Source: CAVPKN01 sp964588495 (GTDB lineage Bacteria > Chlamydiota > Chlamydiia > Chlamydiales > JAAKFR01). Taken from it: 64,000 nt of DNA. The notes beneath the pieces were generated by a model. The model did no database searches and was not told the origin of the DNA. It saw only the letters and a program-made list of their open reading frames with translations. The DNA lies in the NCBI GenBank assembly GCA_964588495.1, contig CAZPPS010000001.1, forward strand, positions 124,001-188,000. Reading direction: 5' to 3'. Shown in pieces: positions 8,413 to 17,633 of the stretch. How positions within the stretch are numbered: the first letter of the stretch is position 1; each line of letters opens with the position of its first letter. Made by a program: the position numbers and the translations under genes.

Positions 8413-8456
8413 CAAAGAGTCGGGCACGGGCTCGGGGTCGGCTCGTTCACGAAAAA
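8413..8456. repeat. GC-rich CGTGAC-type palindrome at yyaL 3' end
   Basis: GGGCACGGGCTCGGGGTCGG followed by CTCGTTCACGAAAAAAATTA. The last part nearly repeats the sequence beside the hflX stop codon (60850-60865), and the GC-rich part resembles the elements at 60735-60856 and 11857-11890. All three lie just beyond the 3' end of a minus-strand gene. Confidence 0.45.
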
Positions 8457-8458
8457 AA

Positions 8459-10528
8459 TTACAGCTTACTGATAGCGGCGCGCATTTTGGCGACATCTGT
8501 GAGAGGCTCATCACACTTGCCGTGATAGCAAACGTAAAGAGTCGTCTGATCGTTAATTGGAGGTTTGTTGCGGCTGATGGGGACCATATCCCTTAGATCT
8601 TCATCGACGTCCCGCTTCCAGACAACAACTTTATGAGGAATAAAATTCTCTGCGAACATCTGTTTGATTTCATCTTTGTGCTCATCCTTACTATTGAGCG
8701 CAACGACAATGGCTGGGGCTTTTGCATCATAGTAGCGCATCAGAGACATCAGGTGATAGCAGGTTCCAGGCGGATAAAGATCAATATGCTCTTTGGAAGC
8801 CCTTAAAATATCTCCCGCCTCTTCAAAATAGGCATCCACGCCTGTGATTTGGAATAATCTTAAGAGGTTTTCAGCATGGACAGCATTGCCAGAAGGCTCA
8901 GCTCCATCGTAGAACTCACATCTTCTCAAAATAATCGATGGATCTCGACCATTTGTCAGATAAAAAGCGCCTTGCTCTGCTTTAAATTCTGTTTTTAGGA
9001 CATGGGTGAGCTCTAAAGCAAACTCAAGCCACTCCGTTCCAAGATCAGCTTCAAAAAGAGAGAGACACCCCTGAATCATACAGGCATAATCATCCAGACA
9101 TCCGTCGAATTTAGCCTCTCCTTCTCGCCATCTTCTGAGTAAATTCCCCTCAATCCACAAATTTTTTCGGATAAAAAGAGCCGCATTTTTGGCCGATTCT
9201 AGATATTGGGGTTTATTGAGATGGCGGCCAGCTTCGGCAAGGGCATAGATCATCAGTCCATTCCAGGCAGCGATCACTTTATCATCTTTGGCCGGATGGG
9301 CCCTTTCAGAGCGGACTTTAAAAAGCTTTTGCAGACAACTTTTGAGTGTGTGTTTAAGAAGTGTCGGGTCGAGCTGTCTGTGTGCAGCAAACTCCTCATG
9401 AGAGCTTGTCATATGTAAAATGGATCTGCCATCAAAATTACCAGAAGGGGTCACTCCATAATAATCACAAAATAGGGGAGCCTCTTTTCCCAAAACCATG
9501 TGGATCTCATCCCAACTCCACGTATAAAAACGTCCTTCATGCCCTTCGGAATCGGCATCTTCTGCCGAATAAAAGCCCCCATGCGGCCCTGTCATATCGC
9601 GCATTACGTAAGCTAAAATTTCTTCTGCGATCTGCGCGTAAAAATTCTGTTTTGTGTAGACAAAAGTCTCTAAGTAAACACGTGATAAGATGGCATTATC
9701 GTAGAGCATTTTTTCAAAGTGGGGCACAAGCCATTTCTCATCGATACTGTAGCGGGAAAATCCACCCCCGACATGATCGTAGATCCCCCCTCTATGCATC
9801 ATAGAAAGGCTCCGTTCGATATAGAAAAGGGCTCTGCTGTCTGCGGATGTTCTCAGCTGTCTGAGTAAAAAACAGGCTTGAAAGCCTATTGGGAATTTAG
9901 GCGAACCTTTAGTTCCTCCATAAGCCGGATCGGCAGTTTTATAAAGAATGTCAGCTCCCTCTTTGATTTTTTCAGGGCTTGGAAGCTCTTTCCCATTGGC
10001 ATGGATGTGACCTGCAAACACATCGACGATTTTGCCTGCCTGCATGATCACATTTTCCCGCTCTTCGGGGTCATTCCAGATTTGACGGATGCGGAGGATG
10101 AGCTGTTTCATTCCAAGAAGCCCTTTGCTAGCATCGACAGGAAGATAGGTCGCTGCAAAAAAGGGTAAAAGCTCAGGTGTTAAAATTAAATTGAGGGGCC
10201 AACCGGCACCTCCTGACATCATAGCCTGGGCAAATTCCATGTAGAGGCTGTCCACTTCAGGCTTTTCTTCCCTATCTACTTTGATATTGATGAAAGCCTC
10301 GTTCATCAACTGCGCAACTTCTAGATTTTCAAATGATTCTGATTCCATGACATGGCACCAGTGGCAGGTGGCATAGCCAATCGAAAGAAAAATGGGCTTG
10401 TCCTGCGTTCTTGCAGCCGTAAAAGCCTCTTCTCCCCAAGGATACCAATCCACAGGGTTATGGGCATGCTGCAACAAATAAGGAGATTTTTCGTGAATCA
10501 GGCGGTTTGTGTAAAGTGGATGGGGCAT
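8459..10528 (-). CDS. YyaL-type thioredoxin-domain protein (DUF255/spermatogenesis-associated 20 family)
   Basis: An N-terminal thioredoxin-like domain has the family signature HNPVDWYPWGEEAF and the motif CHWCHVM. It is followed by an (alpha/alpha)6-barrel-like region resembling sugar epimerases and glycosyl hydrolases (EKMLYDNA, GGFYSAEDADSEG, DDKVIAAWNGLMI). The function is not established in any bacterium; a chlamydial orthologue lies near ksgA (CT356, from memory). The start is placed at ATG 10528 (MPHPLYTN), where family similarity begins. An in-frame upstream start would add 27 low-complexity residues running into the neighbouring gene. Length of about 689 residues is normal. Confidence 0.9.
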   Translation of the reverse strand: MPHPLYTNRLIHEKSPYLLQHAHNPVDWYPWGEEAFTAARTQDKPIFLSIGYATCHWCHVMESESFENLEVAQLMNEAFINIKVDREEKPEVDSLYMEFAQAMMSGGAGWPLNLILTPELLPFFAATYLPVDASKGLLGMKQLILRIRQIWNDPEERENVIMQAGKIVDVFAGHIHANGKELPSPEKIKEGADILYKTADPAYGGTKGSPKFPIGFQACFLLRQLRTSADSRALFYIERSLSMMHRGGIYDHVGGGFSRYSIDEKWLVPHFEKMLYDNAILSRVYLETFVYTKQNFYAQIAEEILAYVMRDMTGPHGGFYSAEDADSEGHEGRFYTWSWDEIHMVLGKEAPLFCDYYGVTPSGNFDGRSILHMTSSHEEFAAHRQLDPTLLKHTLKSCLQKLFKVRSERAHPAKDDKVIAAWNGLMIYALAEAGRHLNKPQYLESAKNAALFIRKNLWIEGNLLRRWREGEAKFDGCLDDYACMIQGCLSLFEADLGTEWLEFALELTHVLKTEFKAEQGAFYLTNGRDPSIILRRCEFYDGAEPSGNAVHAENLLRLFQITGVDAYFEEAGDILRASKEHIDLYPPGTCYHLMSLMRYYDAKAPAIVVALNSKDEHKDEIKQMFAENFIPHKVVVWKRDVDEDLRDMVPISRNKPPINDQTTLYVCYHGKCDEPLTDVAKMRAAISKL

Positions 10529-10574
10529 AATAATTTTGCGTGTATAAGATTTTTTTATTTTACCGGAAACAAAT

Positions 10575-11372
10575 TTAATGAGCACGCAATCGTTTTGCTT
10601 TTGTTTCAAGAAAGATCACAGCAGCAAAGCCTAAGAGAGTAAAGGAGATAGGGGTAAAAAAAGAGGTTTCAAAGGGCCAAAGTGTTTTTAAGCCCCCTAC
10701 CATCAATCCTACAAGAACAGCAAAAGTCATTTGATGAAAGTGCAAAAGAAGGGTGTGAATCAGACGGGAAAAAACGATAAAGCCGCAAGCAATCCCCAAG
10801 GCTAAGGTGATAAGGATTCCAATGGATCCCCAAGCTGAAGGATTTGCAAGAGCCGCTATTGCAAGAGGATAAACTCCAAGAACTTGGAGCACAAACGTCC
10901 CTGAAATTCCTGGAAGCAGCATCGCTCCTGTTGCTAACATCCCAGCCACACTCAAACCCACAAAGCTGGTGCCAAATAAAAGATTTGTGGGAAGACCTGA
11001 GATAATAAACGAGGCAATAGCCGCCACGCTCATTACAAATAACTGGCTTGGCTTTTTGAGGTTAGCCTCTTTGGCGCACATCACGGTCGATCCTGCAATC
11101 AAACCAAAAAAGAGGCCAAAAAGGGGCCCCTTAAAATGAATCATCAAAAAGTAAAAAAGTCTCGATAAGGATAAAACGGAGGTGACAATCCCTAAAAAAA
11201 GGGGAACCAAAAAAGGCCAGGCAATCTTTTTAAAAGACTGAAGTTTGAGAGTTTTGATACTTAAAAGAAGCTCTTCGTAGATGCCAGAGAGAAAAGCAAC
11301 TGTTCCCCCTGAAACGCCTGGTATCAAATCGGCGATCCCCATCAGCATCCCGATCAGATAAAGCCTGATCAT
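10575..11372 (-). CDS. DUF368 / PopT-type polyprenyl-phosphate transporter
   Basis: An integral membrane protein with eight to ten hydrophobic segments and two inverted-repeat signatures: LIPGVSGGTVAFLSGIYEEL near the N-terminus and LLPGISGTFVLQVLGVY in the middle. Some DUF368 members have been shown to return undecaprenyl phosphate across the inner membrane. That role fits an organism that must recycle lipid carrier for envelope synthesis. ATG 11372 lies one base after the stop of the RodZ-like gene, so translation is probably coupled. A longer start at 11426 would overlap that gene by 53 bp and is disfavoured. Confidence 0.88.
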   Translation of the reverse strand: MIRLYLIGMLMGIADLIPGVSGGTVAFLSGIYEELLLSIKTLKLQSFKKIAWPFLVPLFLGIVTSVLSLSRLFYFLMIHFKGPLFGLFFGLIAGSTVMCAKEANLKKPSQLFVMSVAAIASFIISGLPTNLLFGTSFVGLSVAGMLATGAMLLPGISGTFVLQVLGVYPLAIAALANPSAWGSIGILITLALGIACGFIVFSRLIHTLLLHFHQMTFAVLVGLMVGGLKTLWPFETSFFTPISFTLLGFAAVIFLETKAKRLRAH

Positions 11373-11373
11373 G

Positions 11374-11793
11374 TTAAAAGAATCCGAAGTAGCGAGCGAT
11401 AAACCAGCCTCCGAGTATGGCCGCAACAGAGGCTGCTACCCAAACTAAATTGGGAAGCCACTTCACTTCACCACCCGGAGAGCCACGCACTTCCAGAGTC
11501 CCTATTCCCAATGTATATTCCTGATTATCAGGGATTTTTTCATTAAGAACTCTCACAACGTAAGGGTGATCGTCTAACAATTTTTCCGCATCCATCTCCA
11601 AAAAAGCCGCATATGTTGTGATAAAGCCATGCGCATAGACGGGCGATATCAATTTTCCCAAATGCCCCTCTTCAATAGCCTGTAAATAGCCAAAGCGGAT
11701 GGAAGTGGCATTTTCCACTTCTTTGAGGGAAAGCCCTCTCTCTTCTCTTCTTGCTTTAATGATTGCTCCCATCTGAAGCATTTCTTGATGCAT
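11374..11793 (-). CDS. RodZ-like HTH protein with one C-terminal membrane helix
   Basis: An XRE-type helix-turn-helix (HTH_25) covers about residues 1-75 (KARREERGLSLKEVENATSI), then a linker and a single membrane helix near the C-terminus (VWVAASVAAILGGWFIARYF). RodZ links MreB to the membrane; chlamydiae divide with MreB and RodZ instead of FtsZ, and a short RodZ without the periplasmic domain is known there. ATG 11793 has AAGGTGG at a good distance; the upstream in-frame ATG at 11856 lacks one. It sits upstream of the DUF368 gene in one operon. Symbol withheld because the periplasmic part is missing. Confidence 0.8.
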   Translation of the reverse strand: MHQEMLQMGAIIKARREERGLSLKEVENATSIRFGYLQAIEEGHLGKLISPVYAHGFITTYAAFLEMDAEKLLDDHPYVVRVLNEKIPDNQEYTLGIGTLEVRGSPGGEVKWLPNLVWVAASVAAILGGWFIARYFGFF

Positions 11794-11856
11794 AGTGACC
11801 ACCTTATTGCGCCTCCAGCATGGCCGAACCGCCAAAATAAATAAAGGGGATTCCAT

Positions 11857-11890
11857 TTTCCGTGCGTGACCGTGACCGTGACCGAACCGA
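11857..11890. repeat. CGTGAC hexamer repeat downstream of the RodZ-like gene's promoter region
   Basis: TCCGTGCGTGACCGTGACCG and onward: tandem CGTGAC units that share about 20 bases with the large palindrome at 60735-60856. It lies just past the 3' end of the minus-strand emrA-like gene. Confidence 0.5.
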
Positions 11891-11906
11891 GCTTCCGTTC
11901 CCCAAA

Positions 11907-13055
11907 TTATTTATTCTTTTCAATGATCTCTCTAATCATAACATCATAGCCTGCAAGTGCCCGCACCTGCCGGTCGAAAATTTCTGTTGAATACACCGTC
12001 CTGCAAACCGCACTTTCACCCAACTTCGAGCCGCTCTGATCGTCCGCATGGACAGTGGTTCTTAAACTCAGCCCCAGGAATAACGGATTTTTTCGAATCT
12101 CTTCCACATCAACGCTAATTCTAACCGGCACTCTCTGGATGATCTTGATCCAGTTGCCTGAGGCATTCTCAGGAGGCAACAGAGCAAAAGCATTCCCGCT
12201 TCCAGGCTGAAAACCGACCACTTTGCCATGATATTTCAGACTCCCCCCATAAATGTCGGCCGTAAAGGTAACGGGCTGACCGATCCGGATTTTTCGAAGA
12301 CTAGTCTCTTTATAGTTGGCTTCGATCCAAATTTCATCCAGAGGGACAACTACCATAAGAGTCTCGCCAGCTTTTACCAAATCTCCCACCTGGACACTGC
12401 GTTTAGCGACAAATCCAGTCACTGGCGACCATAAAGAGCAGCGGATCAAATCCAAAAAGGCAGCCCTTAAAGTAGCGACAGCATCCATCACTTTTGGATG
12501 GGTCTCCACCGTTGTCCCTGCAATCAAAGCCTGAGCCCCTTGATGTTCTTTTTGGGCCAAATCGACAGAGGCGGAGGCCACCTTTAGACGTGTCTCATAG
12601 CTTTCAAATTCTTCTTGCGAAACAGCTCCTGTCTCAACCAAGGGCTTGCGGTGATTAACATCGAGCTCCGATTGCCGTAGCTGCGCCGTTTTTAAAACAA
12701 CGGCTGCCTCTTTGGCGGCGGCATCGTAAAAAAGGGCAGAAATTTCTCTCACTTTGCTTGCCAAATTGCTTTTAAGCTGCTCAACGCGGATCTCAAAATT
12801 TGCCGTATCAAGGCTTAACAGAAGCTGCCCCTGAATCACAAAATCGGTGTCATCGGCATAAATGTTTTTGACTCCCGATTGGACCTGAGAATTCAACATG
12901 ACCTGATTGCCATGGACATAGGAATCATCCGTAAAGACCGAAAACCGTCCGAAAAGGAGCCAATAGAGAAACCAGATCAGGAGTATGAATAAAGCCAAAG
13001 CTCCAATGATCAAAAGTAACCGATTCCGCTTATGAGTCTCAGCGGGGGCATTCAT
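11907..13055 (-). CDS. EmrA/HlyD-type membrane fusion protein
   Basis: The inner-membrane anchored adaptor of a tripartite efflux or secretion system. One N-terminal helix (about residues 13-36) is followed by a lipoyl-like half (VFTDDSYVHGNQVMLNSQV), a long coiled-coil hairpin (about 95-200), the second lipoyl half (SPVTGFVAKRSVQVGDLV) and a beta-barrel (WIEANYKETSLRKIRIGQPV). These are EmrA-type signatures. ATG 13055 has GGGGGAGG seven bases upstream, inside the end of the TolC-like gene, with a 17-bp overlap; the longer upstream ORF start is in a region without family similarity. No MFS or ABC pump gene follows, so its pump must be elsewhere or missing. Confidence 0.9.
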   Translation of the reverse strand: MNAPAETHKRNRLLLIIGALALFILLIWFLYWLLFGRFSVFTDDSYVHGNQVMLNSQVQSGVKNIYADDTDFVIQGQLLLSLDTANFEIRVEQLKSNLASKVREISALFYDAAAKEAAVVLKTAQLRQSELDVNHRKPLVETGAVSQEEFESYETRLKVASASVDLAQKEHQGAQALIAGTTVETHPKVMDAVATLRAAFLDLIRCSLWSPVTGFVAKRSVQVGDLVKAGETLMVVVPLDEIWIEANYKETSLRKIRIGQPVTFTADIYGGSLKYHGKVVGFQPGSGNAFALLPPENASGNWIKIIQRVPVRISVDVEEIRKNPLFLGLSLRTTVHADDQSGSKLGESAVCRTVYSTEIFDRQVRALAGYDVMIREIIEKNK

Positions 13056-14460
13056 GATAACCTCCCCCAATGGCGCGGATGAGCTCCACTGCCGACGCAT
13101 AGCGGGCCAGCTGGATTTGTGCCTCCAAATCCTTTTGGTAATAGTAGTTTTCGACGGCATTGAGCACAGAAAGCTTCGTTTCGATCGCATTCTCAAATTT
13201 TTGCCGCGTTAAACTTAAGAGTTGCGCTGTATCCTTCACGGCTTTTTTGATGCTTTTTTCTCGCTCGATAGAGATCGTTAAATTTGAGAGGGCGTCGCTC
13301 ACCTGTTTGACAGCATCGAGAACATTTTGGTTGTAGTTTTCAATGGCAATCTCCAAATCTTCTCTGGCCACGCCGAGCTGCGCCGTCAACTTGCCAGCCA
13401 TAAAGAGAGGAAGTGTGGCCGTCGCTTCTCCTAAAGCGATGAGCTGAGCTCCTCTAAATAGCTTTTCGATCTTTATACTTTGAAATCCCAGCCAACCCAT
13501 CAGATCAATACGGGGAAAAAAATTGGCCCGAGCTGCTTTGATATCATAGCAGGCAGCCTCCACAAGCCACTTTTTGGCGGTGATGTCAGGACGTCTTAGC
13601 AAAAAATCGATCGGCAAAGTCGCAGGAAGGGGAAAAGGCTCATCGAAGCGGGCGTTTGGCACGCACGAGAACTCTGCACCACAACCGATATTACCCACAA
13701 GGGCCGCCAAGGCATGCTCATCGATTGCGATTTGTGCTTCGATCAGATAGAGCTGATCTTTCAAAAACTGGAGCTCCGAATCCACTTGATAAAGCCGAAA
13801 TTCTGAGGCAATTCCTTTGTCGAATTGTTGTTTGTGAAGATCCAAAAGCTCTTTTTTGGCCTTTACGCGCAACTCTCCGATTTCCTTGCGCGCCAGATGC
13901 ATCTGCAAATCAAAATAGACTGCAGCGATTGTCGTCGAAAGAAGAAGCTTGGCCTCTTCAAAACCGGCAATTTCTGCCCGCATGTGATCCAGCGCTGCTA
14001 AATAATGGGAGCGGTTTTTTTGCCAGATATCGAGCTCAAAAACAGCCGAAGCCAGTTCGACAGTTGTCTGGGTGAAAAGATCGGGAAGGCCTGGAACAAA
14101 TCCTGTTCCCAGATCACTGATTTTTTGCCGCTCCACATCGGCGATGGCAAAAATATGAGGGAATAGGCTCGATTTCACAATTCTGGCCTGATTGCAGGCC
14201 AAACGGATCCGTGCATCGGCGATTCGGATGTCAGGATGGCAAGCCAAGCTCAGCTCGATAAAGCGGCTCAACTGCGGATCCTGAAAAAAATTCCACCAAG
14301 GACCGCAAAACTCCCCCTCAACCAACCCTGCATCTGCCACTCTCTCACCTAAATCTGTTTGACATAGATTGTAGGGCTGCGCACGATAAGAGTGACGGAA
14401 ACAACTACTTAAGGGAAGCGAGGCACAAAATAAAAGCAAGATGCGCAATACTTTGGACAT
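13039..14460 (-). CDS. TolC/NodT-type outer-membrane factor lipoprotein
   Basis: A lipoprotein signal peptide with lipobox LPLSSC (Cys 20) is followed by two outer-membrane-efflux repeats. Landmarks are WWNFFQDPQLSRFIE at the start, FELDIWQKNR, LLRRPDITAKKWLVEAA in the second repeat, and the closing ELIRAIGGG. The length of 473 is standard for NodT factors. It forms the channel partner of the EmrA-like protein encoded by the overlapping downstream gene. The start codon is 29 bp from the divergent rnhC start, so the two share a short promoter region. Confidence 0.9.
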   Translation of the reverse strand: MSKVLRILLLFCASLPLSSCFRHSYRAQPYNLCQTDLGERVADAGLVEGEFCGPWWNFFQDPQLSRFIELSLACHPDIRIADARIRLACNQARIVKSSLFPHIFAIADVERQKISDLGTGFVPGLPDLFTQTTVELASAVFELDIWQKNRSHYLAALDHMRAEIAGFEEAKLLLSTTIAAVYFDLQMHLARKEIGELRVKAKKELLDLHKQQFDKGIASEFRLYQVDSELQFLKDQLYLIEAQIAIDEHALAALVGNIGCGAEFSCVPNARFDEPFPLPATLPIDFLLRRPDITAKKWLVEAACYDIKAARANFFPRIDLMGWLGFQSIKIEKLFRGAQLIALGEATATLPLFMAGKLTAQLGVAREDLEIAIENYNQNVLDAVKQVSDALSNLTISIEREKSIKKAVKDTAQLLSLTRQKFENAIETKLSVLNAVENYYYQKDLEAQIQLARYASAVELIRAIGGGYHECPR

Positions 14461-14489
14461 ATTTTAGGCAGGAATGCAAAATCGATGCC

Positions 14490-15380
14490 ATGACATCTTT
14501 TATCGTTCAGCTCGATCTGCAATTGGCTGATAAACTTAAAAACGGGCTGGAATCGCAAGGCTTTGAAATGAGCCAGCCCCAATACACCCTTTTCCAGGGC
14601 AAAAAAAAGGGAATCACCTGCACGCTCTATACTTCAGGAAAACTGATGGTGCAGGGCAAAGAGATGGAGCCCTTTATCCAGTTTTATCTCGAACCTGAGA
14701 TTCTCAATACATTTTCTTATGGCTATCAGGAATTAGACCTCGATTTAACGCCCCGCATCGGAGTCGACGAATCGGGAAAGGGGGACTTTTTTGGGCCTCT
14801 TTGCATCGCAGGCGTTTATGCCAAAGATGAGCAAATTAAAGAGCTCCAAAAAGCAGGCGTTAAAGATTCTAAAGCCTTAAATGACAGCTCAATTGTCAAA
14901 ATAGCTGTCAAAATAAGAAAGCTATGCCTCCACCAGGTTGTACGGATCAATCCTGAAAAATACAACGAGCTCTACGAAAAATTTGGCAACCTCAATCTCC
15001 TATTAGGTTGGGGACATGCAACTGTCATCGAGCAACTTGTGGAAAAATCAGGGTGTGACAAGGTCATCATCGATAAATTTGCGGCAGAACATGTTGTAGA
15101 AAATGCGCTGAAGCGGAAAAAAAAGAAGGTCTTTCTCACACAAAGAACAAAAGCTGAAGCCGATGTTGTCGTCGCTGCTGCCTCAATTCTTGCGCGAGCA
15201 GCCTTTTTAGAGGGATTAACGCTTTTGGAAGAAAGATGGAAAACAGTTTTGCCAAAAGGGGCGAGCGCAAAAACAGTCCAATCCGCTATTTTACTCGTCA
15301 AGCAACAAGGGCCTGAAGTTTTAAAACAAGTGGCCAAAATGCATTTCAAAACCTCAGCTCAAGTATTAAACTCGCTATGA
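14490..15380 (+). CDS. rnhC: Ribonuclease HIII
   Basis: RNase HIII cleaves RNA of RNA-DNA hybrids. An N-terminal TBP-like substrate-binding domain (about residues 1-85) precedes the RNase H fold with RIGVDESGKGDFFGPLCIAG, where Asp and Glu of DES(G)KGD are catalytic. VKDSKAL and the later acidic cluster (KAEADVVVAAASILARA) complete the site. The length of 296 residues is usual. Chlamydiae carry this enzyme beside a RodZ-like gene (CT008/CT009, from memory), as seen here a few genes away. The stop overlaps the next start (ATGA). Confidence 0.95.
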   Translation: MTSFIVQLDLQLADKLKNGLESQGFEMSQPQYTLFQGKKKGITCTLYTSGKLMVQGKEMEPFIQFYLEPEILNTFSYGYQELDLDLTPRIGVDESGKGDFFGPLCIAGVYAKDEQIKELQKAGVKDSKALNDSSIVKIAVKIRKLCLHQVVRINPEKYNELYEKFGNLNLLLGWGHATVIEQLVEKSGCDKVIIDKFAAEHVVENALKRKKKKVFLTQRTKAEADVVVAAASILARAAFLEGLTLLEERWKTVLPKGASAKTVQSAILLVKQQGPEVLKQVAKMHFKTSAQVLNSL

Positions 15381-16264
15381 AGAAACTCTTGTTATTGGCC
15401 CTTTTCCCTTTTGCATTATTCGCTGAAGATACCCTTTTTCTGACCCAAAATGATCCCAACCCCTATTTTCCCTTTTCGCTTGGGGGCAGTTTTGTGAATG
15501 TAAAAAACGCTAAAGTCACCAACGATCCGTGGGGGTTTGAGCAAACCATTCATTTTAAGCAATGTCAAGCAGCTTTTTCCCACATAAGCCCGGTTACCGA
15601 TGTGAGTGGCTTGATCTTTGGAGCAGGTTATGTAGGAAGCGAGATCAAACTATCTGAGAATTTTGCCTTTGAACAAACAATATTCCATTATGTGAATTTC
15701 CTTGTAGGAGGCTACACGTCAACATGTGATTGGATCTGGAGAGCCACTGCGGCAGTTTTCCTGGACACAGAAGAATTTTCCTTTATCGACTACGCCCGTT
15801 ATCAAACAGTCCTCTGGGGACAACACTATTTCAATCCCAATTTCGAACTGGACTTTGGCTTTATCACCGAATCAGGATTGCACAAGACTAAAGTGTGGCC
15901 CATTTTGGGTTTTATCTACACCCCTATCCCTAAGCTTGAAATCCACGCCGTCTTTCCCGTAGATCTTGCCATCAACTACAACCTCACACAAAATTTTATA
16001 GCCTCCGCCTCTGTCCGTTTCTTAAGGTCCCGCCACCGCCTCAAAGATACCGAGCCCAACTCCCAAGGGCTTTTCGATTACCGGACAACGGGGCTGGAAT
16101 TGGACCTCACCTACACGTGCGCTCCCCGCGTCTCCATCACCCTCTTTGCCGGCACCACAACCGGCGGCAAATTCCGCATCTGCAACCGGAAAAACCACTT
16201 CATCCAATCCCACCTCTTCAAAAGCTCCGCCTACACCGGCTTCTCCTCCACTTTGAGCTACTAG
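15377..16264 (+). CDS. Secreted outer-membrane beta-barrel-like protein
   Basis: A clear signal peptide (about residues 1-16, ending FAE) precedes about 280 residues of alternating aromatic and polar strands. The protein ends in an aromatic residue (STLSY), as outer-membrane barrels do. I see repeated strand pairs of the type seen in DUF6268-like porins, but the family name is a guess. It starts inside the rnhC stop (ATGA overlap), so both genes form one operon. No terminator hairpin is obvious directly after; repeats follow. Confidence 0.75.
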   Translation: MKKLLLLALFPFALFAEDTLFLTQNDPNPYFPFSLGGSFVNVKNAKVTNDPWGFEQTIHFKQCQAAFSHISPVTDVSGLIFGAGYVGSEIKLSENFAFEQTIFHYVNFLVGGYTSTCDWIWRATAAVFLDTEEFSFIDYARYQTVLWGQHYFNPNFELDFGFITESGLHKTKVWPILGFIYTPIPKLEIHAVFPVDLAINYNLTQNFIASASVRFLRSRHRLKDTEPNSQGLFDYRTTGLELDLTYTCAPRVSITLFAGTTTGGKFRICNRKNHFIQSHLFKSSAYTGFSSTLSY

Positions 16265-16469
16265 TCCTGCGCAATATGAATAGATTTCAATACCAAGCAA
16301 GTCAGAGCTATCGCCCCCCTTCCGGGAAATAACATAATGTCTTTTATTTTCTCTCTCTGCGTCCTCTACGTTAAAAAAAAGAACGTAAGACTTTTATTGC
16401 AAAAAGTTTGTATATAAGTTTTAACGCGGAGGCGTATAAGACGCAAAGAAAATATAAAAATTATACTTA
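16265..16469. other. Gene-free stretch with degenerate GCGTC-type repeats
   Basis: Between the barrel gene and the MITE there is no supported gene. The stretch holds TCTCTGCGTCCTCTACGTTA around 16352 and GGAGGCGTATAAGACGC around 16427, which resemble the 20952-21023 repeat; otherwise it is AT-rich. Confidence 0.4.
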
Positions 16470-16633
16470 ACCTGAGTTTTGGGTTATTTTTCCTCGTAGT
16501 CAGCGGATTTTTGTGAGGCAAAATCGCAATTTTTTGCGAAGCTCATAGCTGAAAGCGCTATTTGCGAGCAAAAAAGTGCGATTTGGACCCCAAAAATCCC
16601 TGAGGATGAGGGAAAAGAACCCAAAACTCAGGT
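16470..16633. mobile_element. MITE-like palindromic element, complete copy 1
   Basis: A 164-bp element starts ACCTGAGTTTTGGGTTATTT and ends in the inverse sequence, CCCAAAACTCAGGT. The whole element is an imperfect palindrome with arms of about 75 bases. It is flanked by an exact 6-bp direct repeat TACTTA (16464-16469 and 16634-16639), as expected of a target-site duplication. It has no coding capacity. A second complete copy is at 55646-55808, with remnants at 47603-47636 and 46006-46027. Confidence 0.85.
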
Positions 16634-16663
16634 TACTTATCTCTTTGTGTCTTGTGAGGACAC

Positions 16664-17428
16664 TTAAAAAATTTTGCCGCCATCCACAACAATTTCTGTT
16701 CCGTTGATATGAAGGGCATCATCAGATGCCAATAAGGCGATAACACCGGCAACCTGTTCTGGGCTTGCCAGACTTTTACCTAAATTTAACGGAGCCAAAG
16801 TTTTTAGCAATAGAGGATCGGCCCCTTCGGGCACCTTGAAAGTATGTGCCAAATCACTTTCAATGCCTCCTGGCAACACACAGTTTGCATGCAATCCTTG
16901 TAAGCAGTATTCAACAAACAGTGAGCGGGTAAACGACTTGATTGCACCCTTTGTTGCTGAATATGCAGATAGCCAAGGATGGGGCTGATCGAGGGCAATT
17001 GAAGAGGTATTAACCAAATAGCTGTTCTTATTTTTTAACAGATGCGGCAATGCATGCCTATTCACATTAAATGTTCCTGTTAAATTAATCGAAATAATCT
17101 CGTTCCATTGTTCCAATGTCATTTCGTGCGTATTGTAAGAGCGTAAAATCCCTGCATTGTGACTAAGAGCTTGAAAACCTCCTGTTGCCGCACTCAGCCG
17201 ATCAATGACTGCCCCCGTTTCTTCAAAAGAAGCCACATTACATTTTTCAAACACAACTTGCGTTTGGTATTTCTCAGAAATTTCCTCAGCCAATTCCCGA
17301 ATTTTTAGTAAATTAATGTCAATGAGCGCTAAATTCGCCCCTTCTTGTGCAATCCTTATGGCAGCGGCGCGCCCAATCCCAGAAGCTGCGCCCGTAATCA
17401 TGACAGTCTTGTTTTGAAAACGTTTCAT
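16664..17428 (-). CDS. Short-chain dehydrogenase/reductase
   Basis: A classical SDR: the TGAASGIGRA dinucleotide motif near residue 11, acidic D37-type residue after the second strand (LIDIN, suggesting NAD preference), NAG, the Ser of VNTSSI, and the catalytic YSATK. The C-terminal NGTEIVVDGGKIF closing segment is typical. The length of 254 residues is usual. Substrate cannot be read from sequence; the C-terminal pattern is that of 3-oxoacyl reductases and sugar or sterol dehydrogenases. It is a single gene on the minus strand, with the MITE just beyond its 3' end. Confidence 0.92.
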   Translation of the reverse strand: MKRFQNKTVMITGAASGIGRAAAIRIAQEGANLALIDINLLKIRELAEEISEKYQTQVVFEKCNVASFEETGAVIDRLSAATGGFQALSHNAGILRSYNTHEMTLEQWNEIISINLTGTFNVNRHALPHLLKNKNSYLVNTSSIALDQPHPWLSAYSATKGAIKSFTRSLFVEYCLQGLHANCVLPGGIESDLAHTFKVPEGADPLLLKTLAPLNLGKSLASPEQVAGVIALLASDDALHINGTEIVVDGGKIF

Positions 17429-17474
17429 AGCTTACCTAATTTTTCTATAACAAATATTACAAATGCGGAATGAG

Positions 17475-17633
17475 TTACATATTCTTTACTAAGAATTTCT
17501 TTTTGATTTTTATTGTACTCCCGCCTGACGCGCTCATCAACAAAATGGGTTGATAAATGAGCCTTATGCCCAAATTTGAAGCATTTATAAGACCGATATA
17601 TTCATCCACGGAATAATTGGGCACTACCATCAT
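17475..17633 (-). CDS. Possible small third gene of the PIN toxin operon
   Basis: A 52-codon frame whose ATG overlaps the TGA of the PIN gene (ATGATG junction), with GGAGG nine bases upstream inside that gene. The predicted peptide has a hydrophobic middle (LGIRLIYQPILLMSAS) and a basic tail (KIKKKFLVK). No family is recognised. It could be a chance frame; translational coupling is the only argument for it. Confidence 0.3.
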   Translation of the reverse strand: MMVVPNYSVDEYIGLINASNLGIRLIYQPILLMSASGGSTIKIKKKFLVKNM

